From Nocardia takedensis NBRC 100417 (lineage in GTDB: Bacteria; Actinomycetota; Actinomycetes; Mycobacteriales; Mycobacteriaceae), in contig NZ_BAGG01000068.1 of NCBI RefSeq assembly GCF_000308695.1, forward strand, positions 1 to 64,000: DNA of 64,000 nt. Reading direction: 5' to 3'. Positions 33,225 to 43,691 of the stretch are shown piece by piece. Positions within the stretch are counted from its first letter, which is position 1; the number at the start of each line of letters is the position of its first letter. The notes under the pieces are model-generated. The model made no database searches, had not been told where the DNA came from, and worked only from the letters and a program-made list of their open reading frames with translations. A program made the position numbers and the translations under genes.

Positions 33225-33734
33225 ATGCCGATGCGTCAGCAACGGTCCCCTGAATTGGTCGAGCGGTTGGAGCGCTCGCGCGAACGTCGGAGAGCTCGTC
33301 GAGCCGCAGAGCGAGAGCGTGAGCAGATTGTCACCGACGCCGTCCGGAGATATCTGGAGAACTGGGAGGCGGTCGGCGCCTGTGAGCGGAAGCGGGACGC
33401 GGAGACCGCTGACCTCCGTAGCCGAATCGAGGCTATCGAGGCTAGGGCTGCACGACGGATAGCCGAGTTGCGTATGGCCCAAGGCGCTGCCGCCCTCTTG
33501 ATTCGGGAACAGGGCCAATCCGACGACGATATTGCTGACCTGCTCGAACTGACCGTCAAGCAGGTTCGTCAGTTGATCGGATTCGTCCGTGCGGGTGCTG
33601 AGGAATCTGCCGGGAACACTGGCGAAGCCGCAAACAGCAGCATCACGGGGAGTTCACCCGGGCGTGCGGCGGACGGCGGTTCTCCTCGACAGATCAACGT
33701 CGGTCCGGCTATTGGCGACCGGACCGACGACTGA
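33225..33734 (+). CDS. Coiled-coil protein with C-terminal helix-turn-helix, unknown
   Basis: A 169-residue protein. An Arg/Glu-rich coiled coil fills the first half (LVERLERSRERRRARRAAER, and SRIEAIEARAARRIAELRMA). A short helix-turn-helix-like part follows (SDDDIADLLELTVKQVRQLI), and the tail is low-complexity (Ser/Gly/Asp). It could be a small DNA-binding accessory protein of the outer element. TGGAGG lies five bases before ATG 33225. It converges on the gene at 33742-34407, with only 7 bp between the stops. Confidence 0.55.
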   Translation: MPMRQQRSPELVERLERSRERRRARRAAEREREQIVTDAVRRYLENWEAVGACERKRDAETADLRSRIEAIEARAARRIAELRMAQGAAALLIREQGQSDDDIADLLELTVKQVRQLIGFVRAGAEESAGNTGEAANSSITGSSPGRAADGGSPRQINVGPAIGDRTDD

Positions 33735-33741
33735 TTTCGGC

Positions 33742-34407
33742 TCACAGATGAGCGTAGCCACCCACATTCCACACCAGTGAACGGAAGACGCCCGGCGCGA
33801 GCGCCTCCCGAGCGGGCAGCGTAGGTCTCGGAGCGACAGGCCAGTGGACCGTGCCACAACGATGGCAGTAGAACGCGGTCTGCCAAGCAGAGTGGGCGTC
33901 CGCGCGTCCGCGCACGACGACAGCGTTGCGCTTTCGGCGTTGACCGGCGGATTGCAACGTCGCCGCCCCAGGGATGGAGAGAAACCACACGAGCAGCAGC
34001 ACGAACAGCACGCCGCCCGGCGCGCTGCGCGCATCGAGGTCGCCGAATATGAGCACCGCGACCATCCCGATTGCGACGAAAACCGCAGGAATGCTCCACA
34101 ATATGCCGCGTCTGGTAAGTCGGTCGACGGGCAGCAGGGCTGGTGCGGGGGCCAGGCTCGCGGCGAGAGCGGTCGTGTGCGTCCGGTCGATCGTGGTGGT
34201 GCCGAACACCGGAATCACGCCACCGGCGGTTATGCCGAAGCCGGAGTAAGTTTGCGATCCCGAGCTCGCGGTGATCCCGGCGTGGTAGAGGCCGGGCACC
34301 GATTGCAGCGCGTCGACGCGGCCGCACCGCGGACAAGTGATGTCTGGGTACATCAGGGTTTCCCTATCCGGCGCCGACGTGTGCCAGCGGTGATCAGTGG
34401 TTGTCAT
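33742..34407 (-). CDS. Membrane protein with terminal zinc knuckles, unknown
   Basis: A 221-residue protein. A CPRCG knuckle near the N-terminus (YPDITCPRCGRVDALQS) and a CHRCG near the C-terminus (FYCHRCGTVHWP) may form one zinc ribbon across the chain. Two membrane helices lie between (GILWSIPAVFVAIGMVAVLIF and GVLFVLLLVWFLSIPGA). The domain before them is Gly/Thr-rich. I do not recognise the family. Its start is 10 bp after the stop of the DUF2637 gene, so both are probably in one transcript. An internal ATG (34353) preceded by AGGGAAA is an alternative start. Confidence 0.55.
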   Translation of the reverse strand: MTTTDHRWHTSAPDRETLMYPDITCPRCGRVDALQSVPGLYHAGITASSGSQTYSGFGITAGGVIPVFGTTTIDRTHTTALAASLAPAPALLPVDRLTRRGILWSIPAVFVAIGMVAVLIFGDLDARSAPGGVLFVLLLVWFLSIPGAATLQSAGQRRKRNAVVVRGRADAHSAWQTAFYCHRCGTVHWPVAPRPTLPAREALAPGVFRSLVWNVGGYAHL

Positions 34408-34416
34408 GGAAGCCTG

Positions 34417-35385
34417 CTATCCCTTCGCAATCATTGAATCTCGTTGTGGCCGAATTGTCGAGAGGTCTTCGGTCCCGATGACGACCTCACTGGACAACTC
34501 CGAGCTCTCGCCGCCGGATCCGGCGACGGTTTCGGGATCGTCGGTGTCGAGTTCGGCGGCGTCGCTGAGGATGCGGCTGATGGTCGATCGGCTCCTGTTC
34601 AATTCCTGGGAGATTCGGGTGGCGTTCCAGCCATCGCGGTGATGGTGTACCAAGGCGCGGGCGACGATCTCAGGATCGCGTCGCCGGCCCGGATCGCGTG
34701 CGCACAGCAGCGCCGCGATCTGCTCGAAATCCTCCTGCTCCGACGCGCGGTGAAGGATTCGCCTCTCGCCGTACAGGGAAGCGGTCGGCCCCCGTTGCGG
34801 TTCGCCGGAACGTGTGCACACCGACCGATCGACCATGCCGGTGACCGGATCATGGTCGGAGCTGTCGGGCAGTGTGGCGACTGGTGCGCGCGAGGTACTG
34901 GGGTGGGTGCGCACGTCGTTACCCGCGGCGTGAGCCAGGGCGAGCAACGCGACAGTGGACTGCGCCATCGATCCTTCGATGATCAGCGGCCACAACCATG
35001 CCTCGCCTCGCGGGACGCCGGCCGTGATCGCCAGCGCCCGCAAGGCGGTGAACGACAGCCAGAACGCCCCGGCGGCGATCAGCGCGGTCATGGTCGCAGC
35101 GATCCAGTGCGTCGCCCGTGTGCTGACGTGCGCACGGGCCAACACCGATACCCCGTGCACTGCGGCCAGCAACGCCAAGGGAGGGATGACCGCAACAGAC
35201 GCGGCGACGAGCGGCAACGCGGTCTCGTGCAGCAGCGCCTGGGTGGCGTTGCCGGTGATGGATACCACGGCTGCGGCTCCGAGCACGCTCCAGAAGAAGA
35301 CGTGCGCACGTGGTTTCGTCGGGAGCGGATCCGGCTGTGATGTGTGCACGGTCGGTGGGGCCGCGGTGGACGTCGAGTCGGTCAT
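34417..35385 (-). CDS. DUF2637 (SpdB-like) membrane protein with HTH end
   Basis: A 322-residue protein. Residues about 25-150 match DUF2637: four membrane helices (VFFWSVLGAAAVVSITGNAT, LPLVAASVAVIPPLALLAAVHG, WIAATMTALIAAGAFWLSF and WLWPLIIEGSMAQSTVALLA). The C-terminal half is soluble, with RISQELNRSRSTISRILSDA as a helix-turn-helix. DUF2637/SpdB proteins are typical of actinomycete conjugative plasmids and integrative elements, where they are linked to spread between hyphae. ATG 35385; it is 23 bp after the tyrosine recombinase gene on the same strand. Confidence 0.75.
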   Translation of the reverse strand: MTDSTSTAAPPTVHTSQPDPLPTKPRAHVFFWSVLGAAAVVSITGNATQALLHETALPLVAASVAVIPPLALLAAVHGVSVLARAHVSTRATHWIAATMTALIAAGAFWLSFTALRALAITAGVPRGEAWLWPLIIEGSMAQSTVALLALAHAAGNDVRTHPSTSRAPVATLPDSSDHDPVTGMVDRSVCTRSGEPQRGPTASLYGERRILHRASEQEDFEQIAALLCARDPGRRRDPEIVARALVHHHRDGWNATRISQELNRSRSTISRILSDAAELDTDDPETVAGSGGESSELSSEVVIGTEDLSTIRPQRDSMIAKG

Positions 35386-35408
35386 GGGAGTCCTTCGGAA
35401 CGGAGCGG

Positions 35409-36461
35409 TCACGGAACCAGGGATTGGTGCACACGCGGCCGGTAGGCGGGTGCCAACGGGTGCGGTTCGTTCGTGAGTGTCGCCAACGCCAATGCCACCT
35501 CGTGCAGATCGGCCTTGACGTAGGTAGCGGTGGTGCCCGTGTTCTTGCTGCGATGTCCCGCGTACTCGCGGGCCACGGCATAGCTGAAGGTGCGCTCGAC
35601 CCATGTGAGAGTGGTGTGTCGCAGCCAATGCGCGGTGACCCCTTGAGTGGCGACCCAGGCCAGATCCTCGCCGATGCGGTACCAGAGGTAGTCGTAGCGC
35701 CGCCTGGTGATCGCTCTGCGACTGCGGTAACGCAGCAACTGCTCGGATCGTGCGCTGCCTCGTTCGGCGGCATGGGCGAGCAGATGGCGCATCAACGTCG
35801 GAGAGACCGGTTGCCATCGGTCGGTGCCGTCCTTCTCGCGCAGATAGACCAGGCACTGGTCCGGGTCGAGGTCATGCGGACGCAACGCCAGCGCGCCACT
35901 GCGGCGGCAGGCGGTCTCGATGTGCAACCGCAGAACGAGCGTGTCGAGTTCGGGATCGTTGCCGCCAGCGGCGGCTACGGCGCAGATGGCGGCCAACCGC
36001 GGAGACGGGATGGCGAAGCGGTTGGAGGGACGGCGGTTCGGCATCACCAGTCCGCGAGCGGGATTGTCCGCGCGCCGGATCCAGCCGTGCGCCTCGGCGT
36101 AGCGATATACGCACCGGCAGGCGCTGATGAAGTGCTCGACAGCGGAGCCGCCGCCGCGGGAGGCGCGGTCGACGCGAGCCTTCGCCTGGATCTTGCGGGC
36201 CAGACCTTCCAGTTGGGGTTGTGTCAGTTCGTCCAGGCGGTGATCCGCGTAGGCGCTGAGCAGGTGTTCGAAATGAGTGTTGTAGGTCCGGAGCGTGCCC
36301 TGCTTCAACTGTTTTCGGACTTCCGGGATCACCTGCGCGAACGTCGGCACCTCGACGGTAGGGCTGAACAGGTCGGACGCGGAGATGCCCATCTGGCTCA
36401 ACAGCAGTCGCGCCGCGGCCACGGTCTGCGCGTCGGCGTGTGGGGAAGGCGGAGTCGTCAC
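35409..36461 (-). CDS. Tyrosine recombinase of the outer accessory region
   Basis: A 350-residue recombinase with the catalytic arginine in IETACRRSGALALR, the motif HWLRHTTLTW, then AREYAGHRSKNTGTTATYVK with the distal His and the nucleophilic Tyr. The core-binding domain includes TLRTYNTHFEHLLSAYADHR. GTG 36461 overlaps the stop of the AbrB-like gene (GTGA), so they are coupled. Apparently intact. It is a different lineage from the recombinase at 28530-29645 and may serve a resolution or integration step of the outer element. Confidence 0.82.
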   Translation of the reverse strand: MTTPPSPHADAQTVAAARLLLSQMGISASDLFSPTVEVPTFAQVIPEVRKQLKQGTLRTYNTHFEHLLSAYADHRLDELTQPQLEGLARKIQAKARVDRASRGGGSAVEHFISACRCVYRYAEAHGWIRRADNPARGLVMPNRRPSNRFAIPSPRLAAICAVAAAGGNDPELDTLVLRLHIETACRRSGALALRPHDLDPDQCLVYLREKDGTDRWQPVSPTLMRHLLAHAAERGSARSEQLLRYRSRRAITRRRYDYLWYRIGEDLAWVATQGVTAHWLRHTTLTWVERTFSYAVAREYAGHRSKNTGTTATYVKADLHEVALALATLTNEPHPLAPAYRPRVHQSLVP

Positions 36462-36862
36462 GGCCGTCCCGCTTCCAACGCATCCAGGTTGGCCGCGAAC
36501 AACTCGTCCAGTGTCGCCTGGGGATACAGCAACAGCTGTCCGGTCTGGCGATGGCCGACGAGGAGGACACGATCCCCGACGAGTAGGCCGACCCGTCGCC
36601 GCAGTCGGAACGGGACACGAAGGTGGCCGTGCGGGGTCGGGGCCGCGCATGCCTCCGAAGACGGTATCGCACGGAGAACATCGCCGTTGGCGTACGTCAG
36701 ATCCAGCCTCGTTCCCGGCTGCCAACCCAGGGCGTCTACGACGCTCCGCACGGTGATCCGGCCGCCGTCGCCGACAACGGACAATCCGTACAGGAACTCG
36801 CCTCTGCGGGGACGGACCACGCGGTTCGTGACCAGCGGTTTCGAAACCCGTTCTCGTGACAT
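36458..36862 (-). CDS. AbrB/SpoVT-type DNA-binding protein paired with recombinase
   Basis: A protein of about 134 residues. The N-terminal swapped-hairpin domain has GLSVVGDGGRITVRSVVDAL, then GWQPGTRLDLTYANGDVL. The second half repeats a similar strand pattern (HLRVPFRLRRRVGLLVGDRV and LLVGHRQTGQLLLYP), so it may have two AbrB-like units. I chose ATG 36862; longer starts to 36934 are possible and no ribosome site decides. It is translationally coupled to the tyrosine recombinase and is likely its regulator. Confidence 0.65.
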   Translation of the reverse strand: MSRERVSKPLVTNRVVRPRRGEFLYGLSVVGDGGRITVRSVVDALGWQPGTRLDLTYANGDVLRAIPSSEACAAPTPHGHLRVPFRLRRRVGLLVGDRVLLVGHRQTGQLLLYPQATLDELFAANLDALEAGRP

Positions 36863-37206
36863 GGAGACCGGCGGGACGATCGCCGCGATCATCGCGCCGA
36901 ACTTTCGCCAGCAAACTTCGGGAAGGGGTGACAAGTGCCTGAAAGTCGCACAAATGTCATGTTAAGATGCAGGTCAGAGCATGTTTCCACTGAAAGCCTC
37001 CGTGGGTGCGAGTGCACTCTGACACGTGGCTGGGAAATCGGACACAAGTGACATGATCTTGTGCGCGAGAGGGGACTCCGGGACACGGAATACCGCCTGT
37101 TCAGGGGCTTTTCTTGGCAGAAATGCCAACTTCTCCCGGCACCTGCGTCCCCGTTTCGGCGTACGGAGCGGCCATAGAGTGGCGCGGTCGAGGATCGGTC
37201 AAGACG
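36863..37206. other. Spacer with CACAAG/CTTGTG repeats, possible control or att region
   Basis: About 344 bp. CACAAGTGACATGATCTTGTG has 6-bp arms around 9 bp (about 37042-37062), and a related CACAAATGTCATGTTAAG occurs at about 36949-36966. They lie upstream of the AbrB-recombinase pair and could be AbrB-like or recombinase sites. No gene is supported here. Confidence 0.4.
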
Positions 37207-37380
37207 TCATGCCGGCCGGTCGCGGAGGTCGACGCGGTGGGAGTGTTGGTCGGGGCTGAGGACGTCGAAGACGGTGGCGGTGGAGTCCGATGCCCGCAAC
37301 AGTTCGTCGGCGACGAGCGCGGCCGAGGTGGGGTCGTGGGCGTCGACGTCGATCTGCCAGACGACTCGGTACTCGGTCAT
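37207..37380 (-). CDS. 57-residue conserved-looking small protein
   Basis: A short gene with good credentials: ATG 37380 is preceded by GAGGAG, and the frame keeps actinobacterial codon bias to the TGA at 37207. The protein begins MTEYRVVWQIDVDAHDPTSA, then ALVADELLRASDSTATVFDV, and ends HSHRVDLRDRPA. The pattern strand - helix - strand suggests one small alpha/beta unit. Function unknown. Such small proteins are frequent beside recombinases in actinobacterial elements. Confidence 0.6.
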   Translation of the reverse strand: MTEYRVVWQIDVDAHDPTSAALVADELLRASDSTATVFDVLSPDQHSHRVDLRDRPA

Positions 37381-37780
37381 GGCGGCTCCTCGGTGGTCGG
37401 GCGGTGGGGTTCCGGGCGTTGGGTGGCGGGCCGGCCGCGTGTCGCTCGCGGTGGCTCGGATCGTTCCCTCGTCGATGGAGATCGGGCTGAGGGGTGGCGT
37501 ATCGGGGCCGGATGATGTTGTATGAGAGTGGGCGAATCAGCTGCTGAGCGTTACGAAAGTAGATGCTCATGCACCAGAACGCTGCCGCGCGCGCTCTCGC
37601 CTCCCCTCCAACCCGACGGTGCCCGCTGCCGATTTCCCAGATCTCGGTGGCTTGGGTCCCGAACGTCGAAATCAGTCTCACGCGGGAGCCCGATTCGTTC
37701 CTGGAGCGCGACTCGACGTCGCTGAACTCGCCCGGACCCGCGTCGTGGGGTGTGGTGGGCGTCGATGGTGGGGTCCGGTC
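37381..37780. other. Spacer, no convincing gene
   Basis: About 400 bp between the small minus-strand gene and a short plus-strand gene. Frames on both strands are Arg/Pro/Ser-rich with no ribosome site. One region around 37510-37560 is more AT-rich and may carry a promoter. Confidence 0.4.
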
Positions 37781-38005
37781 GTGACGGGCGAGCCTCAGAT
37801 GCCGGAGGATTCGGATGTTTCGGGCATCGGTGGGGCGGAGGATATCGTGGTCGTGCCGCCGGCGGAGTTGCCCCTGCTCGATGTCTACGCCGCCGAGGCG
37901 CTGCTGAAACTCGTTCTACGCCAGGCACGTCGGTCTGCCCTCCTCGGTGATGCCGCGGGTGAGCAGCCCGATCCCGGTCCGCCCGCGGGCGGGCGTTGCG
38001 ACTGA
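37781..38005 (+). CDS. Short hypothetical protein before the serine recombinase
   Basis: A protein of about 74 residues from GTG 37781 (GGTGGGG upstream), or 68 from ATG 37799. It has an acidic N-terminal part (PEDSDVSGIGGAEDIVVVPP) and one helix (LLDVYAAEALLKLVLRQARR), then a Gly/Pro-rich tail. I do not recognise it. It precedes the serine recombinase by 93 bp on the same strand and could be a recombination directionality or accessory protein, but only position suggests that. Confidence 0.4.
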   Translation: MTGEPQMPEDSDVSGIGGAEDIVVVPPAELPLLDVYAAEALLKLVLRQARRSALLGDAAGEQPDPGPPAGGRCD

Positions 38006-38098
38006 GGTGTCGCTGATGGTGGTCGCCGGTCGCCGATTGTGACCGCGGCGTCGAATTCCATTCTTTCCCTTCCGTTCTCGGTGTTGTAGGAGGCTCGG

Positions 38099-39802
38099 GT
38101 GATTCGGTTCGCTTTTCTGGGTCGGGTGTCGACCGAGGATCATCAGGATCCGCAGGCGTCACGCAATTGGCAGGTGGGGCGGGCGCAGGCGTTGATCGAG
38201 GGGCACGGGGTGATCGTGGAGTCGTTCTTCGACGTGGGGCAGTCCCGGTCGATTCCGTGGCGTCGGCGCCCGGAGGCGTCGCGGTTGTTGGAGCGGTTAC
38301 GCGATCCCGATCGCGGGTTCGAGGCGGTGGTGATCGGGGAGCCCCAACGCGCGTTCTACGGAAACCAGTTCGGGTTGACGTTCCCGGTGTTCACCCATTT
38401 CGGTGTCCAGTTGTGGGTGCCGGAGGTCAGTGGTCCGATCGATCCGGAGTCCGAGGCCCACGATCTGATCATGTCGGTGTTCGGGGGGATGTCGAAGGGG
38501 GAGCGCAACCGGATCAAGATCCGGGTGAGGGCGGCGATGGCGGCCCAGTCGCAGGTGGAGGGCCGGTATCTGGGCGGGCGGCCACCGTACGGGTACAGGT
38601 TGGTCGACGCGGGTCCGCATCCGCATCCGGGCAAGGCCGCCGACGGTAAAAGGCTGCGCAAGCTGGAGGCCGATCCGGTGACCGCGCCGGTGGTGCGCAG
38701 GATCTTTCGTGAGTATCTGATGGGGTTCGGGATCTTCGCGATCGCCCAACGCCTGACCGCCGAAGGGATCGCCTGCCCCTCGGCCCACGATCACGCCCGT
38801 AACCGTCATCGGGAAGGGGTGGCGTGGTCCAAGAGCGCGGTCCGCGCGATCCTGACCAATCCCCGCTACACCGGTTTCGCGGTGTGGAACAAGCAGCGCA
38901 AGCAGGAGAGCCTGATCGATGTCGAGGACGTCGCGTTGGGCAACCAGACCCGGTTGACGTGGAACAAGCACTCGGAGTGGGTGTTCTCGGAGCGTCCCGC
39001 GCACGAGGCGTTGGTGTCGGTGGCCGAGTTCGAGCGCGCCAACGCCCGCAGGGCCACCCGGAACGCGAAGTCGACGGGGCGGGTGGTGACCGCGCGCACG
39101 CGCCATCCCTACGCGTTCAAGGGCTTGTTGATCCACCGGGCGTGTGGGCGCCGGATGCAGGGCAACTGGAATCACGACCGCCCGCACTACCGGTGCCGCT
39201 ATCCCAACGAGTACGCCCTGGCCAACGACCTCGACCACCCCAAATCGGTGTATCTACGCGAGGATCAGTTGGTCGAGCCGTTGGACGCGTGGTTGGCCGA
39301 GGTGTTCCACCCAGACCGGTTGAGGCACTCGTTGAGCCGGCTCGAACAGGTCCACACCGACACCTCGCCCGTAGTGCCGGGCCTGCGTGTCGAGTTGGCT
39401 CATATCGAGAAGGTGTTGGCCGGGCATCGCGCGGCGCTGGAAGCGGGCGCGGATCCGCAGATCGTGGCCGAATGGATCAGTGAGACCGCCGCGCAACGCA
39501 GTCGACTACGCACCGAACTCGCCGCATTGGAGAAGGGCTACGCCGACCGGGCGTACCTGAGCAAGGCCCAGATCGCCGAACTGATCGACGGCCTCGGCGG
39601 CTGGATCACCGTGCTGCGCCGCGCGGAGCCGGGAGAGAAGTTGGAGGTGTATCGGCGGTTGGGCCTCAAACTCACCTTCGACCACGTCACACGGACAGTC
39701 GTGGCTGAAACCAAGCCACAACCGCCCGTGGGCGTAGTGGTCGTGTCCGGAGGGGGACTTGAACCCCCACGCCCGATAAAGGGCACTAGCACCTCAAGCT
39801 AG
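38099..39802 (+). CDS. Large serine recombinase ending inside tRNA-Leu
   Basis: A 567-residue large serine recombinase. The catalytic domain begins MIRFAFLGRVSTEDHQ, with the nucleophile Ser11; the E-helix region has MSVFGGMSKGERNRIKIRVR. A recombinase domain follows (GRPPYGYRLVDAG; AVRAILTNPRYTGFAVWNK), then a reduced zinc ribbon (RACGRRMQGNWNHDRPHYRC) and a helical end. GTG start. The last 19 codons (GGLEPPRPIKGTSTSS at the very end) are antisense tRNA-Leu sequence, so the gene end and the attachment site coincide. It is the likely integrase of the outer element. Confidence 0.85.
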   Translation: MIRFAFLGRVSTEDHQDPQASRNWQVGRAQALIEGHGVIVESFFDVGQSRSIPWRRRPEASRLLERLRDPDRGFEAVVIGEPQRAFYGNQFGLTFPVFTHFGVQLWVPEVSGPIDPESEAHDLIMSVFGGMSKGERNRIKIRVRAAMAAQSQVEGRYLGGRPPYGYRLVDAGPHPHPGKAADGKRLRKLEADPVTAPVVRRIFREYLMGFGIFAIAQRLTAEGIACPSAHDHARNRHREGVAWSKSAVRAILTNPRYTGFAVWNKQRKQESLIDVEDVALGNQTRLTWNKHSEWVFSERPAHEALVSVAEFERANARRATRNAKSTGRVVTARTRHPYAFKGLLIHRACGRRMQGNWNHDRPHYRCRYPNEYALANDLDHPKSVYLREDQLVEPLDAWLAEVFHPDRLRHSLSRLEQVHTDTSPVVPGLRVELAHIEKVLAGHRAALEAGADPQIVAEWISETAAQRSRLRTELAALEKGYADRAYLSKAQIAELIDGLGGWITVLRRAEPGEKLEVYRRLGLKLTFDHVTRTVVAETKPQPPVGVVVVSGGGLEPPRPIKGTSTSS

Positions 39803-39828
39803 CGCGTCTGCCATTCCGCCACCCGGAC
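39744..39828 (-). tRNA. tRNA-Leu (anticodon GAG)
   Basis: An 85-nt cloverleaf on the minus strand. Acceptor strands GTCCGGG and TCCGGAC, anticodon stem CTAGC/GCTAG around the loop TTGAGGT (anticodon GAG), a long variable arm (TGCCC/GGGCG) typical of leucine, and a T-arm GGGGG-TTCAAGT-CCCCC. CCA is not encoded. The serine recombinase gene overlaps its 3' 59 nt on the other strand, so the tRNA 3' part probably served as attachment site. The tRNA appears intact. Confidence 0.93.
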
Positions 39829-40005
39829 AGGTGGAGCGCCACCGCGTGGTCGGTGGTGCTCAGCAAGGTTATCGGATGTGTCTGCGGGGACCAAATCGCG
39901 GTCCGACGTGCCGGTACCGGGGAGGGGCCAGGGGAGGGGAGGGCCGGATTGGGTGGGTGGTCGTGGGGTAGTCGGCCGGGAAGGGGGCGAGCGGAAGGAG
40001 AGCGT

Positions 40006-40572
40006 ATGAGCACCGAACTCCAGGGGCGTCGGGTCGCGATCCTGGCGGCCGACGGGGTCGAGGAAGTCGAGTTCGTGCAGCCGCGGGACGCGGTGGTGGA
40101 CGCCGGTGGGCGCACGGAGTTGTTGTCTATCGGGGCCGGGAAGATCCAGGCGATGAACCACGACGTGGAGGCGGCCGGGGAGTATGCGGTCGATCGCGTG
40201 GTGGGGGAGGCGTCGATCGCGGATTACGACGCGTTGGTGTTGCCCGGCGGGACGACGAATCCGGACAAGTTGCGCCAGGACGCGGCGGCGGTCGGGTTCG
40301 TGCGCGATTTCGTCGAATCCGGGAAGCCGGTGGCGGTGATCTGTCATGGGCCGTGGACGTTGGTGGAGGCCGACGTGGTGCGCGGCCGAACGTTGACCTC
40401 GTATCCGAGCGTGCGGACCGATATCCGCAACGCGGGCGGCACCGTGGTGGACCGTGAGGTGGTGCGCGACGGGACGTTGATCTCGAGCCGTAACCCGGAC
40501 GATCTGCCCGCGTTCTGCGCGGCGCTGGTCGAGGTGCTCGCCGAACGTGAACCGGTGGGCGCGGCGAAGTGA
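40006..40572 (+). CDS. DJ-1/PfpI-family protein
   Basis: A 188-residue class I glutamine-amidotransferase-like protein of the PfpI/YhbO/DJ-1 group. The nucleophile elbow is VAVICHGPWTLV (Cys about 107, followed by His). The N-terminal EEVEF and LVLPGGTTNPDKLR are family-typical. Relatives have protease, deglycase or glyoxalase III activity; which applies here is not known, but stress protection is the common theme. AAGGAG lies before ATG 40006. A short gene follows 49 bp later, so the two are probably co-transcribed. Confidence 0.85.
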   Translation: MSTELQGRRVAILAADGVEEVEFVQPRDAVVDAGGRTELLSIGAGKIQAMNHDVEAAGEYAVDRVVGEASIADYDALVLPGGTTNPDKLRQDAAAVGFVRDFVESGKPVAVICHGPWTLVEADVVRGRTLTSYPSVRTDIRNAGGTVVDREVVRDGTLISSRNPDDLPAFCAALVEVLAEREPVGAAK

Positions 40573-40621
40573 GAGTCGTCCGCGTCCCACAGACATGGAT
40601 CGAGCGACAGAGGAGGTAGCC

Positions 40622-40936
40622 GTGGTTTCCCGAGATGTGATCGCGCAGCTGCACCAGGACATCACGACCGCCGACAATTCCGGCGATCGTGAGAACGCCG
40701 AGCGGTTGCGGGGCGAATTGGCGACCGCGATCCGCGAGGACGCCGAGAACCGTGAACTGCCCGACCTGACCGGGGCCGGTTCGGCCCCGCAGCCGCCCGA
40801 ATCCGGTTCGGGCGCGGGCTCTTTCGTTCGCCGTGCCGCCGAGGACCTCGGTCCCGGCAGTTACGAGCAGAGCGAGGGGATCGCCACCGACGCACCCGGG
40901 TCGGTGCCTCCCGAGGTCCAGGAGCCCCCGGACTGA
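40622..40936 (+). CDS. Small acidic hypothetical protein
   Basis: A 104-residue, strongly acidic protein. The first half is helical (VIAQLHQDITTADNSGDREN and AERLRGELATAIREDAENRE). The second half is Pro/Gly/Ser-rich and probably unstructured (ESGSGAGSFVRRAAEDLGPG). There are no cysteines. Not recognised. GTG 40622 lies six bases after GGAGG; ATG 40595 upstream is less well placed. Downstream of the DJ-1/PfpI gene. Confidence 0.55.
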   Translation: MVSRDVIAQLHQDITTADNSGDRENAERLRGELATAIREDAENRELPDLTGAGSAPQPPESGSGAGSFVRRAAEDLGPGSYEQSEGIATDAPGSVPPEVQEPPD

Positions 40937-40947
40937 GGGAGCGTGGA

Positions 40948-40978
40948 AAGAGGCCGGGCCGCTTGGGCCCGGCCTCTT
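40948..40978. terminator. Bidirectional terminator between convergent genes
   Basis: AAGAGGCCGGGCC (40948-40960) pairs perfectly with 40966-40978 over the loop GCTTG. It lies between the small acidic protein stop (plus) and the katG stop (minus). Confidence 0.85.
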
Positions 40979-40991
40979 CACGTGGGGGCGA

Positions 40992-43205
<2,214 letters not shown>

Positions 43206-43240
43206 TGTTTTCCTTCCGAACTGGGTGGATGGGCTGTCGA

Positions 43241-43684
43241 TCAGGGCTGTGACACGGGCTGCTGTGTCCGCGCGCAGGCGGGGCACAGCCCCCAGTAGAT
43301 GACCTCGGCTTCGTCGATCGCGTACCCGTGGTCGTGGGACGCGCTGAGGCACGGAGTCTCGCCGACGGCGCAGTCGACGTCGGTGATGGCTCCGCAGGCT
43401 CGGCAGACGAGGTGGTGGTGGTTGTCGCCGACCCGTGACTCGTAGCGAGCCAGCAGGCCGGAGGGCTGGATCCGTCGGAGCAGGCCGACGGCGGTGAGCG
43501 CGTTCAACGAGTCGTAGACCGTCTGGTGCGACACGTGGGGCAGGGCTGTGCGCACCGCGCGGATGATCGAGTCCGTGTCGGCGTGCGGGTTGTCGTGCAC
43601 GGCCCCCAGCACCGCGACCCGCGGGCGGGTCACGCGCAGTGCGGCGTCTCGCAACATCCGCTGGTACTCCGAGGCCGGTGGCAC
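43241..43684 (-). CDS. furA: Fur-family repressor FurA
   Basis: A 147-residue Fur-family regulator. The N-terminal winged helix (LRDAALRVTRPRVAVLGAV, VSHQTVYDSLNALTAVGLL) is followed by a dimerisation domain with the metal ligands NHHHLVCRACGAITDVDC and a C-terminal CPAC (GLCPACARTQ). FurA proteins repress themselves and katG, with loss of binding on oxidation or metal change. GTG start with no ribosome site; the -10 hexamer lies 7 bp upstream, so the message is predicted leaderless, as known for mycobacterial furA. Confidence 0.93.
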   Translation of the reverse strand: MPPASEYQRMLRDAALRVTRPRVAVLGAVHDNPHADTDSIIRAVRTALPHVSHQTVYDSLNALTAVGLLRRIQPSGLLARYESRVGDNHHHLVCRACGAITDVDCAVGETPCLSASHDHGYAIDEAEVIYWGLCPACARTQQPVSQP

Positions 43685-43691
43685 GCCACGA

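Noticed and set aside
1..38098. A second copy of the tRNA-Leu 3' end that would mark the other edge of the outer element
   Set aside because: No match to the T-arm/acceptor sequence was seen left of the serine recombinase, so the other edge is presumably outside the window or lost.
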